In this document: positions 8,336-16,619 of the stretch, in pieces
Position numbering within the stretch: the stretch's first letter is position 1
How the letters are laid out: every line of letters starts with the position of its first letter
Source: Treponemataceae bacterium
GTDB taxonomy: Bacteria; Spirochaetota; Spirochaetia; Treponematales; Treponemataceae
NCBI GenBank assembly: GCA_024402455.1
Contig: JAKSTS010000001.1
Span: 4,467 to 68,466 of the forward strand
Direction: 5' to 3'
Length of the DNA stretch: 64,000 nt
Notes under the pieces: model-generated
Told to the model about the DNA's origin: nothing
Database searches by the model: none
Seen by the model: only the letters and a program-made list of their open reading frames with translations
Program-made: the position numbers and the translations under genes

Positions 8336-9319
8336 TCAATTTTGGTTTTGACCGCAGACCGAACCAATAAAATTGCGGGCGCCGTTCATGAAATCTTTCC
8401 AGTTCATTGCTTTTTTGGCCTGCCACTGCAGATTCTGCACCACAAGTACACCGTTTCCTGTTTTAAAAAAGATTCCGTCTTTTTTATTTGAGTCCAGGAC
8501 TGTTCCCGGTGCTTTGTCTTCAAAAACCAAATCCCCATTATAAACCGAAGCTCTGTGAATTATAAGCGGTGTTCCGTTTGCTGTTGTGCATGCACCGGGC
8601 CATGGTTCAAAAGCCCTGATTTTTGCACATATATCTTCAGCTGAGTCATTCCAGTTTATGGCAGAATCTTCTTTTTTGAGCATGCCGAAATATGTTGCAT
8701 TCTCTTCTTTCTGCACTGTTTCTTCTGCTGTGTCGTTTTCAAGTTTATCAAGTACGTCAAGGAAAAGACCGCCGCCTTCTTTAGACGCTCTTTCCAAGAT
8801 GTCGTCTGCATATTCTGTGCCGTTTAATGCAAAACGTGTCTGAAGCAGTATGTTTCCGCTGTCCATTTGGGGTGCAAGACGCTGCACAGTAAAACCTGTT
8901 TCTTTGTCTTTATGCAGAATTGCAGCAGGCACAGGTGCACAGCCCCTGTAAAGCGGCAGCAAAGACGGATGAAGGTTAATTCCACCCATTGGAAACAGAG
9001 CCATAAATTCGGGTTTGAAAATCTTGCCGTAAGCAAAACAGACAAGAATATCCGGTTTTAATTCCTGAACGGCTGAAATGATTTCAGAAAGTTTTTGAGG
9101 CTCAAACAATGGAATTGCAGTCTGTCCGTTCTGAATCCGTTCCTGGTTGATTGAATTTAATGCCTGTGCAACAGGTGTGCTTACAAGTTCTTTGCCGCGT
9201 TTTTGAGCAGCAGGCGGGTTTGTTATAACACCGACAACCTGATGTTTCTGGCTGTGAGCAAGTTCAATTAATGGAGTTGCTGCAATTGCAGGGCTGCCTG
9301 CATAAATAATCTTAAGCAT
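8336..9319 (-). CDS. fmt: Methionyl-tRNA formyltransferase
   Basis: Transfers a formyl group from 10-formyl-THF to initiator Met-tRNA. At 327 aa it is near the usual 310-320. The N-terminus MLKIIYAGSPAIAATPL is typical. The catalytic triad is visible as N and H in GGINLHPSLLPLYRG and D in APQMDSGNILL. The C-terminal tRNA-binding domain follows (FEPWPGACTT). The open frame extends 45 codons upstream, but that part only reads out of frame through the def tail, so the start is 9319. The first 8 bp overlap the end of def, the classic def-fmt pairing. Confidence 0.96.
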   Translation of the reverse strand: MLKIIYAGSPAIAATPLIELAHSQKHQVVGVITNPPAAQKRGKELVSTPVAQALNSINQERIQNGQTAIPLFEPQKLSEIISAVQELKPDILVCFAYGKIFKPEFMALFPMGGINLHPSLLPLYRGCAPVPAAILHKDKETGFTVQRLAPQMDSGNILLQTRFALNGTEYADDILERASKEGGGLFLDVLDKLENDTAEETVQKEENATYFGMLKKEDSAINWNDSAEDICAKIRAFEPWPGACTTANGTPLIIHRASVYNGDLVFEDKAPGTVLDSNKKDGIFFKTGNGVLVVQNLQWQAKKAMNWKDFMNGARNFIGSVCGQNQN

Positions 9320-9884
9320 TCGGCGATGCTCCGCCTTTTTTTGCAAGTTTTGCCTGAAGCTTTGCCTGTTTTGCTTTTTTTTGTGCAAGTTTTGCTTCTC
9401 GGCGCTGAGCGCGCTTTGCAAACTGTTCTTCAACTTTCTTTTTAAAGTTGGCATCGCCTTTGTCTATATAAAGAATGCCGTCAAGGTGATCATTTTCATG
9501 CTGAATAATGCGTGCCAGAAGGCCTTCTGCTTCAAGAACAAATTTCTTGCCGAATTCATTCTGTGCTTGAACAGTAACTTTTTCAGGGCGCATGATTTTT
9601 TCATAAGTTTTTGGAATACTCAAGCATCCTTCTTCGTAAGGAACAAGCTCAGGAGACGTTGCAATAATCTGAGGATTTATAAAAACACGGCGGACATCAT
9701 CATCTGCAATTAAAACAAAAAGCCGTATTGATCTGCCGACTTGAGGACCTGCAAGTCCGACACCATCGGCTGCAATCATCGTTTCAAACATTTCGTTGAC
9801 AAGAGTGCGCAAATCATCTGTAAATTCTGTTACTGGTTCTGCTTTCTGGCGAAGAACCGGGTCGCCCAACTGAACTACTTCCAT
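9312..9884 (-). CDS. def: Peptide deformylase with lysine-rich C-terminal tail
   Basis: Removes the N-formyl group from nascent proteins, using a metal held by Cys and two His. All three motifs are present: GVGLAGPQVG (41-50), EGCLS (85-89, metal cysteine) and HENDH (129-133). The length is 190 aa. The last 40 residues after the core are an unusual Lys/Ala/Gln-rich helix-like tail that could contact rRNA near the ribosome exit tunnel (inference). The start is ATG 9884; an in-frame TTG 12 codons upstream is rejected because it lies inside the putative -35 element. No Shine-Dalgarno is present. Translation couples into fmt by an 8-bp overlap. Confidence 0.95.
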   Translation of the reverse strand: MEVVQLGDPVLRQKAEPVTEFTDDLRTLVNEMFETMIAADGVGLAGPQVGRSIRLFVLIADDDVRRVFINPQIIATSPELVPYEEGCLSIPKTYEKIMRPEKVTVQAQNEFGKKFVLEAEGLLARIIQHENDHLDGILYIDKGDANFKKKVEEQFAKRAQRREAKLAQKKAKQAKLQAKLAKKGGASPNA

Positions 9885-9891
9885 GTGTTTT

Positions 9892-9920
9892 ATAGTATAC
9901 AAAGCTTTGACTTGCGTCAA
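9892..9920 (-). promoter_or_regulatory. Putative leaderless promoter of def-fmt
   Basis: TTGACG, 17 bp, TACTAT, then 7 nt to the def ATG. The -35 matches consensus at five of six positions. There is no ribosome-binding site between promoter and start. Confidence 0.6.
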
Positions 9921-10036
9921 TCTTACAAACTTTTCTAATAGAAATAAAAACAGAATTTATAAGCAGCCAGAATCTTTAAAGGCTGTCATTTGCGGCAAAG
10001 CTGCTTCTCTAGAAATATTCAGCTGTTTTTAGTAAA

Positions 10037-10429
10037 ATGTTCCGAAACGTTTTTATGAAAAGCAGATTTTCAAATATTTTTGTATTTTTACTTTTTCTCT
10101 TTGTTTTCAGTCAGTTTTCAGCCGGCATAAAAAATTGTCAGAAAGACTTTTATCTTAACGGTGAAATCCGCTCTGTAATTCAGGCAAACAGCCATGTTCA
10201 GGATTTTTATGTTCAAAAGCAGACTGAATATTCAAATTTGATAAAAAGCGTAAATATTGAAAGTAAAAATAAAAACTTTGAAAATAGCATTTCAAGGCAG
10301 TTTTTAAGCTGCACAAAATCAAGGCTCCTTACATTTGTTTACAGTTCATATGAAAATGCACATTTTATGCGACTAAAATGTCTTTCAAAATTTAAAAAGG
10401 CTGTAATAAAACTTCAAACTTTCATTTAG
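10037..10429 (+). CDS. Possible small secreted protein, 130 aa
   Basis: Uncertain gene. The frame opens with a plausible signal peptide (from an internal Met at residue 7: a basic start, then FSNIFVFLLFLFVFSQFSAG), suggesting a real exported product. The remaining 100 residues have normal composition but match no family I know. There is no clear Shine-Dalgarno for either Met. The base composition of the region is close to intergenic DNA. It lies between the def promoter region and a gap containing a much smaller ORF. Confidence 0.4.
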   Translation: MFRNVFMKSRFSNIFVFLLFLFVFSQFSAGIKNCQKDFYLNGEIRSVIQANSHVQDFYVQKQTEYSNLIKSVNIESKNKNFENSISRQFLSCTKSRLLTFVYSSYENAHFMRLKCLSKFKKAVIKLQTFI

Positions 10430-10638
10430 ATATTTTCATTTATCAAACCTGCTGCCGGTTTTCTGTAATCTGCCGCCGGCAGCCGAATCAACTTTAAATC
10501 ATATTTTGCATTCTCGATTTTTCAAAAGCTTTTACGCAGCGTGTTTGTCTGTGTCTTTTGGCGTGTTCAAAATCTTGTTTTTGAGAATGTGTTCTGTCTT
10601 GCAAAAGTCAGTTTTTAAAATTTTTTATGGAGAAATAA

Positions 10639-10713
10639 ATGAGTTTACCTTTAGTAATCAGTTTTGTAGTTTTTTGCGCAATTGTTGCTGTCTGTGCTTA
10701 TTTCGGGAGCTAG
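10639..10713 (+). CDS. Tiny hydrophobic membrane peptide, 24 aa
   Basis: Too short for ordinary gene calling, but well supported locally. ATGGAGAAATAAATG gives a GGAG site 6 nt before the start. The product starts MSLPLVISFVVFCAIVAVC and ends AYFGS: a single membrane-spanning helix. A stem-loop terminator lies about 45 nt beyond the stop codon. Small one-helix peptides commonly act as subunits or regulators of membrane complexes; the partner is unknown and no similarity is claimed. Confidence 0.5.
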   Translation: MSLPLVISFVVFCAIVAVCAYFGS

Positions 10714-10756
10714 TGACCTGCATTCATTTGTGAAAATTTATTTTCAATGATTAATT

Positions 10757-10793
10757 AACACCCTGGTGCAATGTGCCCGGGGTGTTTGTTCTT
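10757..10793 (+). terminator. Terminator of the 24-aa peptide gene
   Basis: AACACCCTGG pairs with CCGGGGTGTT (one wobble) across a 10-nt loop, followed by TGTTCTTT. Confidence 0.75.
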
Positions 10794-10901
10794 TAAAAGC
10801 CTGAAATTCGAGTTAAAAAGCATTGCAGTCAGGTCTGTATCTTTCATTTTAATGCAGTGCGTTATGTTTTTTGAAAGCAGGCGCTGAACTTTCTGTGTGA
10901 A

Positions 10902-10950
10902 TAAAAAAACAGCGGTTTAATTCGTTGTGCCGCAATAAATTAAACCGCTG
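10902..10950 (-). terminator. Terminator of the DUF4954 gene
   Basis: CAGCGGTTTAAT/ATTAAACCGCTG stem; on the minus strand it is followed by seven T residues, shortly after the DUF4954 stop codon. Confidence 0.85.
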
Positions 10951-10980
10951 CAGTTAGTTTCGGAAAAGTTCCTGAAAATT

Positions 10981-13191
10981 TCAATTTTTAGAACTGCCGT
11001 TGTGTTTGTCAATCAGTGCAAGAAAATCTGCTGCATCTTGTTTTGCTGTTTTGATAAAGCTGTTGTCTTCAACTTTGCCAAGAACTGCAAAGCGTTCTTT
11101 CTGGTTTCTGTAAGTGCATGCTCTGAAAATATTTGTATAATCTTTAAGCTTGGTTTTGTATACCTGTTCTTCAATATACGCACTTATTGTCCGTGCTTCG
11201 CTGCATGCAAGGTTCCAGACGTTTGCATTTAAATCGCTGTAAACAAATTTTAAGATTTCAAGTGCTGCAAGTGATGCATCTTCTTTATAGCTTTTCCATG
11301 CTTCATCATATGCATCATGCAGTTCCGTCCAGTTTTTAAATGTACCGAGGACCAGTTCCTGCCTGATTTGTTCAAAGCGTTTTTCTGGAATAAGCTGGCC
11401 GCCAAGGTTTATCCAGTTTAAATCTTTGCGTGTCGTTTTTGTTTTGCATATGGTTTCAAAATCTGTTCCGGTTTCTTCAAAATATGCTGTCAGTGTTTTT
11501 ACTGCAAACATAATAAGCATTTGTCTGTATGCGTTATAGGCCTCGGCTGTTTTTATGATATGGACCGCACGTTTAGAGCGTTCCATATTTTCGCCCGTTA
11601 TCGTAAGTTTCTGTACGACTTCCTGTTTATTCTTAAGATAGCTTCTGCCTCGTGCCGCAATCTTTTCCACATCTTCAGGCATATTTTCTCCAAGATTCCG
11701 GTAAACGGCTTTGCCTGTCCATTCTTCAAGAAGCTGCATTGCTTTTATGATTTCCTGTGTTGTGTCTGGTGCAAGATAATCAGACACAATGTGCTGAACT
11801 TTGTATACGCGTTTATCTCTTGTCTTGTATTTCCAGCTGTTGCGTTCAAGCGCATACATGTTATACATCCAGTAATAAGCCGGCATAACTTCAATATGAT
11901 TTGCCTGTGGATTTTCAATTACCATTGAAAAAGGCAGCGGAATATTCAGCTCGTTAGGATAATTGCCTTTTGTAATAAGCGTGTAGCTTGCAAAACGGCT
12001 GTTATGTTTTAATGTGCTCGAAAGACCAGGCCAGAAACCGCGGCCGGCAATAATTTCGCCGTCGTTGCCACGGCTGTTATGGTTTGAACCGACTGTTGCA
12101 CCTGCCGCCATGTTTGATTGACCCATAATTAACGACGCAATCAAAAATGAGTTGTTGTGGTGCTGTTCATGTCCAGGGAAAACAAGATTGTTTAAAACTT
12201 CGCAGCATGAAATTGTTGAATTGTCGCCAAGAATTGAATGTATGAGTCGTGCACCGTATTTTAAGTTTGAATTGTTGCACATTACAAAACGCACGGCTTT
12301 GCAGCCATAGAAAATCCGGCAGCCATAGCCGATTATTCCGTTTACAAGTTCAACGCCTTCGCCAATCTGTGTATCGCTTTTTTCGTCAGATTTTATCGTA
12401 AGATTTTTTAACTTGTTTGCGCCTTTTATGTATGCGCTTTCTCCAATGCAGACATCTTTTATGATGTGGCAGCTTTTTATTACAGTGTTGCTGCCGACTG
12501 TACTGTAAAAGCCTCTCCGAAGGTCATAAGTTTTGTTTGTCAGGTCAAAAAGAGCCTGCATTAATGCTTTGTCATCACGATAGATTGTCCAGATATATGC
12601 ATCTGCACAAATCATGTCGCTGAACGGCAGCACTTCCCTTCCGCCTGCTTCGTTCAAAGGCTGAATCCAGACACGGACAGATTCATCTTCGTCTTGTTTT
12701 ATGATTCCGTTTCCGAATTTTGAATGGTTTGTCGTATCCATTTCGTCAATACGGTGAAGAATGACATTGTTTCCGATTACATAATGAGAAACATAGCTGC
12801 AGTTGTGTACTGCACAGTGGTTTCCAATGTCGCACGAAATTATGCAGCTGTTACTGATTCCTTCGTGTACAGTAAAGTCATGGTAGCGTAAAAGACCAGA
12901 ACCTGTGTCACCGATGCGGACAAGCCCGAAAAATGAATTGTTTTTTATGGAAGCAGGTTCAAAAATGTCTGTAACAAGCACTTTGCTCCAGTCAGAAGAA
13001 GTATTGCCGTTTGCTTCAAGAAGTTTTATCTGTTCTTTTGAAAGCGAATGATATTTGTCAATTGAACAGCCCGAAACATTTTTTGTCTGTTCGTTTCGAA
13101 GATAATATTCATCTTTGCCATGAGGAATGTATTTTTCTGTTATAAACTGGTAACCATAATCTTTTGATTCTGAAATGTAATTTACGCTCAT
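10981..13191 (-). CDS. DUF4954 family left-handed beta-helix protein
   Basis: Large cytoplasmic-looking protein, about 736 aa. From about residue 50 it matches the DUF4954 pattern (LSKEQIKLLEANGNTSSDWSK, then FEPASIKNNSFFGLVRIG). A long series of hexapeptide-like turns typical of LbH acyltransferases and nucleotidylyltransferases follows (IGNHCAVHNCSYV, IGNNVILHRI, IGESAYIKGA, LGDNSTISCCEVLNN, AAGATVGSNHNSRGND). The C-terminal 250 residues are helical. The family is common in Bacteroidetes and spirochaetes; a sugar-nucleotide or acyl-transfer role is only inferred from the fold. The start is uncertain. ATG 13191 is used because a TATGCT lies 7 nt upstream; ATG 13203 and a TTG at 13263 are alternatives, none with a Shine-Dalgarno. 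Confidence 0.8.
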   Translation of the reverse strand: MSVNYISESKDYGYQFITEKYIPHGKDEYYLRNEQTKNVSGCSIDKYHSLSKEQIKLLEANGNTSSDWSKVLVTDIFEPASIKNNSFFGLVRIGDTGSGLLRYHDFTVHEGISNSCIISCDIGNHCAVHNCSYVSHYVIGNNVILHRIDEMDTTNHSKFGNGIIKQDEDESVRVWIQPLNEAGGREVLPFSDMICADAYIWTIYRDDKALMQALFDLTNKTYDLRRGFYSTVGSNTVIKSCHIIKDVCIGESAYIKGANKLKNLTIKSDEKSDTQIGEGVELVNGIIGYGCRIFYGCKAVRFVMCNNSNLKYGARLIHSILGDNSTISCCEVLNNLVFPGHEQHHNNSFLIASLIMGQSNMAAGATVGSNHNSRGNDGEIIAGRGFWPGLSSTLKHNSRFASYTLITKGNYPNELNIPLPFSMVIENPQANHIEVMPAYYWMYNMYALERNSWKYKTRDKRVYKVQHIVSDYLAPDTTQEIIKAMQLLEEWTGKAVYRNLGENMPEDVEKIAARGRSYLKNKQEVVQKLTITGENMERSKRAVHIIKTAEAYNAYRQMLIMFAVKTLTAYFEETGTDFETICKTKTTRKDLNWINLGGQLIPEKRFEQIRQELVLGTFKNWTELHDAYDEAWKSYKEDASLAALEILKFVYSDLNANVWNLACSEARTISAYIEEQVYKTKLKDYTNIFRACTYRNQKERFAVLGKVEDNSFIKTAKQDAADFLALIDKHNGSSKN

Positions 13192-13263
13192 ATATTGAAG
13201 CATAAAGATTTTTGCCGTTTCTGAATAGTGGTAAACCAAAATATATTTCTGGATAAAATTCAA

Positions 13264-13655
13264 AATAAAGCTTGTTTTGAAAATTATGATTTTGCAGTTT
13301 CAGGCTCTGTCTTGAAGCAAAAAGAATGAAAAACAGTAATTTTTTGCAGGAATTTTTCTGTCTGGTTTATAAATTCGAAGCTGGTTTTTAAAGAGAAAAA
13401 GCATGTTTCATGTCAGAATCTGCATGAAATTTAGTTTTAACATGGAAAAATATGTTAGATATAAAAGCTGAAAAATATCTTTTAAAAAGCACTTTTTTGA
13501 AGATTTTTAAAATAGTTTTATATTGTAATTCTTTAAAATACAAATGTTTAATATGGTGCATTTTCAGCGTTGGTTTTAAGGTTAAACCTTTTTGGCTTCA
13601 TTTTTTATGTTGATTCAGCACTTGACAAAATTAAAAGAAAATACGATGTATAGAT
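13264..13655. other. Divergent AT-rich intergenic region
   Basis: Separates the minus-strand DUF4954 gene from the plus-strand 189-aa gene. It contains a TTGACA at 13622 and a short TTTCATG/CATGAAA hairpin near 13406-13429. No gene or RNA could be recognised. Confidence 0.5.
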
Positions 13656-14225
13656 ATGCAAATTTCGGAATCTACTGCTTTAAGCAGTATCAAACAGTTC
13701 ATTTCACAGGATGCAATTTCGGCTTTAGAGACTCTATCAAAAGGAATGTCTGATGCTGAAATCAATAGTTCTGCTTGTGTTATAGCCAGCACCTTTGGAG
13801 ACAATGGTTCTTTTAAAGAACTTGCTTCTGAAGAATCAGAAAACCGCAATGTAAAAGAGTCAAAGTTGATTTCAAGTTTTCATAATAATCTGAATCTTCT
13901 TGTTCAAAAAACTTGGGTTGAAAAATCAGATGAAACTTTAAAAGATCAGGCTTTATTCCGCATTACAGAAATTTGTGATGCATGTGCACAAAAATCATAT
14001 GTTCAAAATTATGACAATTTCCTTTCAATCCTGCAGGATGTTGTTTATTTGATGTTTGGTGCTCAGTCAAAGAAAGATGACTTTTTGGAATATGCTTTTC
14101 GCATTGATCCAGGTTTCGGCATTTTCTGGTGGTATATTTCGAATCTTCCTCCCAAAGCGGAATGCTCTGATAATAAATGCCGTGTTGTAATGTTGCTTGG
14201 AATGTATTTCCTTGCAAATTATTAA
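13656..14225 (+). CDS. Uncharacterised soluble protein, 189 aa
   Basis: No family recognised. There is no signal peptide or membrane helix. The sequence is acidic and serine-rich in the first 80 residues, then largely helical (LKDQALFRITEICDACAQK, NYDNFLSILQDVVYLMFG), ending in hydrophobic, aromatic segments (FGIFWWYISNLPP, RVVMLLGMYFLANY). It could be a cytoplasmic helical-bundle protein. The ATG has no Shine-Dalgarno. A TACGAT lies 8 nt upstream, but the nearest TTGACA is too close (14 bp) for a normal promoter. A strong terminator follows directly, so it is a single-gene unit upstream of proA. Confidence 0.7.
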   Translation: MQISESTALSSIKQFISQDAISALETLSKGMSDAEINSSACVIASTFGDNGSFKELASEESENRNVKESKLISSFHNNLNLLVQKTWVEKSDETLKDQALFRITEICDACAQKSYVQNYDNFLSILQDVVYLMFGAQSKKDDFLEYAFRIDPGFGIFWWYISNLPPKAECSDNKCRVVMLLGMYFLANY

Positions 14226-14242
14226 TTAAGATTAATTTACAG

Positions 14243-14270
14243 CCGGAACAAAGCGTTCCGGTTTTTTTTT
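14243..14270 (+). terminator. Rho-independent terminator
   Basis: CCGGAAC-AAAGC-GTTCCGG followed by nine T residues, 17 nt after the stop of the 189-aa gene. Confidence 0.93.
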
Positions 14271-14347
14271 AGACCCGGAAATAAGCAGGAACAGCAGGCT
14301 GCAGGTTATGCCGAAAGCCGTGTTCTTTTGGATTCAGGAGAGTTTTT

Positions 14348-15610
14348 ATGGATATTAAAAAGATTACAGATTCGCTTCGTGAAGGTTCAGGCAAGCTTGC
14401 ACTTCAGACTGCAGCACAGAAAAATGCTGCATTGCTTGCTGTTGCCGAAGCACTTGATAAAAACCGCAAAAGCATAATTTCTGCAAATGCAAAAGACATT
14501 GAAGCTGCCCGCAAAAACGGTGTGTCAGAATCAATTATTGACCGTCTTTTATTAAACGACAAAAGAATTGACGGCATTATCGATGCTTTGCATTCTGTAA
14601 TTTCGCAGACAGATCCGATTGGTGAAGAAACCGGCGGCTGGAAAACTCCGAACGGTCTTCAAATCCGTCAGGTGCGTGTTCCTCTTGGCGTTGTTGCAAT
14701 TATTTACGAAAACAGACCAAACGTAACAATTGATGCGTTCAGTCTTGCATATAAAAGCGGCAATTCAATATTGCTCCGCGGTTCTTCTTCTTCGTATATT
14801 TCAAATGTGGAAATTGTACGTGTAATTAAAGAAGCTCTTGCCGGTGTAAAAGGTGGTGTTCCAGAAGCAATTGAACTTGTAGAAGTGCGCGACCACGACC
14901 ACAGCGATGTTGACCAGATTTTGAATGCCGTCGGCATGATTGACGTCTGTCTGCCACGCGGCGGTAAAAAACTTATTCAGAATGTTGTAATGAATGCACG
15001 TGTTCCCGTAATTGAAACTGGAAGCGGTGTCTGTCATCTTTATATAGACGATTCTGCAGATTTAGATATGGCATGCAAGATTGCCGAAAACGCCAAGATT
15101 CAGCGTCCAAGTGTCTGCAACGCAATTGAAGGAATTGTAGTTCACAAAGCTGTTGCTGTGGAATTTCTGCCGATGCTCGCAAAGACTTTTGACGGCCGCG
15201 TAAAGCTCCATGCAGATGAAGCTTCATATAAGATTTTGTCCGGAGCAGAAAAAACGACAGTTCTTCCTGCAACTGACGAAGATTTTGATACAGAATATCT
15301 TGATTATGAATGCTGCGTAAAAGTTGTTGAAAACATTGATGAAGCAATAAGTTTTATCAATGCACACAATACAAAGCACAGCGAAAGCATAGTTACAGAA
15401 AGCCGTGCCAACGCAAAACTGTTTCAGTCAAGAGTTGATGCAAGCTGTGTTTATGTAAATGCTTCAACACGTTTTACAGACGGCGGCGAATTTGGGTTTG
15501 GTGCAGAACTTGGAATCAGCACGCAGAAACTTCATGTGCGCGGACCAATGGGAATTAAGGCTTTGACAACTACAAAATATCTTATTGACGGCGAAGGACA
15601 GACAAGATGA
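14348..15610 (+). CDS. proA: Glutamate-5-semialdehyde dehydrogenase (gamma-glutamyl phosphate reductase)
   Basis: Second step of proline synthesis: NADPH-dependent reduction of gamma-glutamyl phosphate. 420 aa, the typical length. It has an ALDH-superfamily fold with family motifs: LGVVAIIYENRPNVTIDA at about 113-130, the substrate-binding stretch DVCLPRGGKKLI at about 199-210, and the catalytic cysteine C257 in IQRPSVCNAIEG. The ending FGFGAELGISTQKLHVRGP is characteristic. An AGGAG site precedes the ATG. The stop codon overlaps the proB start (ATGA), so the two enzymes, which channel an unstable intermediate, are translationally coupled. Here proA comes before proB, the reverse of the common order. 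Confidence 0.97.
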   Translation: MDIKKITDSLREGSGKLALQTAAQKNAALLAVAEALDKNRKSIISANAKDIEAARKNGVSESIIDRLLLNDKRIDGIIDALHSVISQTDPIGEETGGWKTPNGLQIRQVRVPLGVVAIIYENRPNVTIDAFSLAYKSGNSILLRGSSSSYISNVEIVRVIKEALAGVKGGVPEAIELVEVRDHDHSDVDQILNAVGMIDVCLPRGGKKLIQNVVMNARVPVIETGSGVCHLYIDDSADLDMACKIAENAKIQRPSVCNAIEGIVVHKAVAVEFLPMLAKTFDGRVKLHADEASYKILSGAEKTTVLPATDEDFDTEYLDYECCVKVVENIDEAISFINAHNTKHSESIVTESRANAKLFQSRVDASCVYVNASTRFTDGGEFGFGAELGISTQKLHVRGPMGIKALTTTKYLIDGEGQTR

Positions 15611-16419
15611 AAACAAAAAACGGAACAAATCCGGCTGAATGTATAAAAAATGCTAAAAAGATTGTTTTGAAAATCGGTTCGAACACTCTTGCAAAAAAAG
15701 ACGGCACAATAAATTTTGAATTCATGCAGGAATTTGCAAATCAATGCGCATCTTTGATGAATGAAGGCAAACAGATTGTAATTGTTTCATCTGGTGCACA
15801 GGTTGCCGGTGTTTCAACTTTAGACCGCTGGGCCCGCCGCAAAGATACGCATTACCGTCAGGCATTGTGTGCAATCGGTCAGGTTGAGCTTATGGACAAA
15901 TGGAGATGTGCATTTGCAGCCCATGACATTCATATTGGTCAGCTGCTGCTTACAAACATTGACTTTACAGATGACCAGCGTACCCTTAACATGCGCAATA
16001 CACTTTTTACGCTTGTTGACGAAGGTGTTGTTCCGATTATCAACGAAAACGATTCTGTTTCGTTTGCAGAAGGCCGCATCGGCGACAATGACAATCTGAG
16101 TGCATTAACTGCAATTGCATGGAGTGCAGACCTGCTCATTCTGTTCAGCGACATCGACGGTGTTTATACCTGCAATCCTAAAGAGTTTAAAGACGCCGTA
16201 CTGATTGAAACAGTAAAAAACATTGACGAGCTTCGTTCTAGCATTTCGATTGGTGCTACAAACGATTTTGGCACAGGCGGAATGACAACAAAGCTTGAAG
16301 CTGCAGAAAAAGTTACTGATTATGGCATTCCAATGGTGCTTGCACATGGCGGAAGAAAAAACATTCTTGAAAATCTGGCTGATGGCAGTGCAAAAGGCAC
16401 ATTGTTTCTTGCTAAATAA
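15607..16419 (+). CDS. proB: Glutamate 5-kinase, PUA-less
   Basis: First step of proline synthesis: ATP-dependent phosphorylation of glutamate. 270 aa, so only the amino-acid-kinase domain is present; the C-terminal PUA domain of the E. coli enzyme (367 aa) is missing, as in several other bacteria. Motifs: KIVLKIGSNTLAKKDG at the N-terminus, VSSGAQVAG, INENDSVSF with GDNDNLSA (ATP/glutamate site), LLILFSDIDGVYTCNP, and GTGGMTTKLEAAEK. All look intact. It overlaps the proA stop by 4 bp and is followed by a terminator. Loss of PUA could alter feedback control by proline (inference). Confidence 0.96.
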   Translation: MKTKNGTNPAECIKNAKKIVLKIGSNTLAKKDGTINFEFMQEFANQCASLMNEGKQIVIVSSGAQVAGVSTLDRWARRKDTHYRQALCAIGQVELMDKWRCAFAAHDIHIGQLLLTNIDFTDDQRTLNMRNTLFTLVDEGVVPIINENDSVSFAEGRIGDNDNLSALTAIAWSADLLILFSDIDGVYTCNPKEFKDAVLIETVKNIDELRSSISIGATNDFGTGGMTTKLEAAEKVTDYGIPMVLAHGGRKNILENLADGSAKGTLFLAK

Positions 16420-16501
16420 AAAATCTGTTTGAAAATATTCAGCTGCATTTAGAATTTCAGTCTGAATGTTTTTATTACATGCTGATGTTTCTAAAAATCA
16501 G

Positions 16502-16525
16502 AAACTCTGCATTTTCAGAGTTTTT
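16502..16525 (+). terminator. Terminator of proAB
   Basis: AAACTCTG-CATTTT-CAGAGTTT followed by a short T run, about 80 nt after the proB stop. Confidence 0.75.
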
Positions 16526-16535
16526 CATGAATAAC

Positions 16536-16564
16536 TTAGAAAATTTCTAAAAATCATGTAAAAT
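16536..16564 (+). promoter_or_regulatory. Putative proC promoter
   Basis: TTAGAA, 17 bp, TAAAAT, located just after the proAB terminator. The predicted 5' leader is about 50 nt and contains the GGGGG ribosome-binding site of proC. Confidence 0.6.
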
Positions 16565-16619
16565 ATTTTTAGAATGTTCAGCAAATATTTGAGAAATTCT
16601 CTGTCTGGGGGTAAAACTT

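Larger units (their letters stand above)
10430..10980. other. 551-bp gap with one small ORF and two terminators
   Basis: Apart from the 24-aa peptide gene and its terminator, and the terminator of the minus-strand DUF4954 gene, I see no further gene or RNA signature here. Confidence 0.6.

Noticed and set aside
13622..13655. Leaderless promoter for the 189-aa gene
   Set aside because: A TTGACA exists, but only 14 bp separate it from TACGAT and no alternative -10 has proper spacing.
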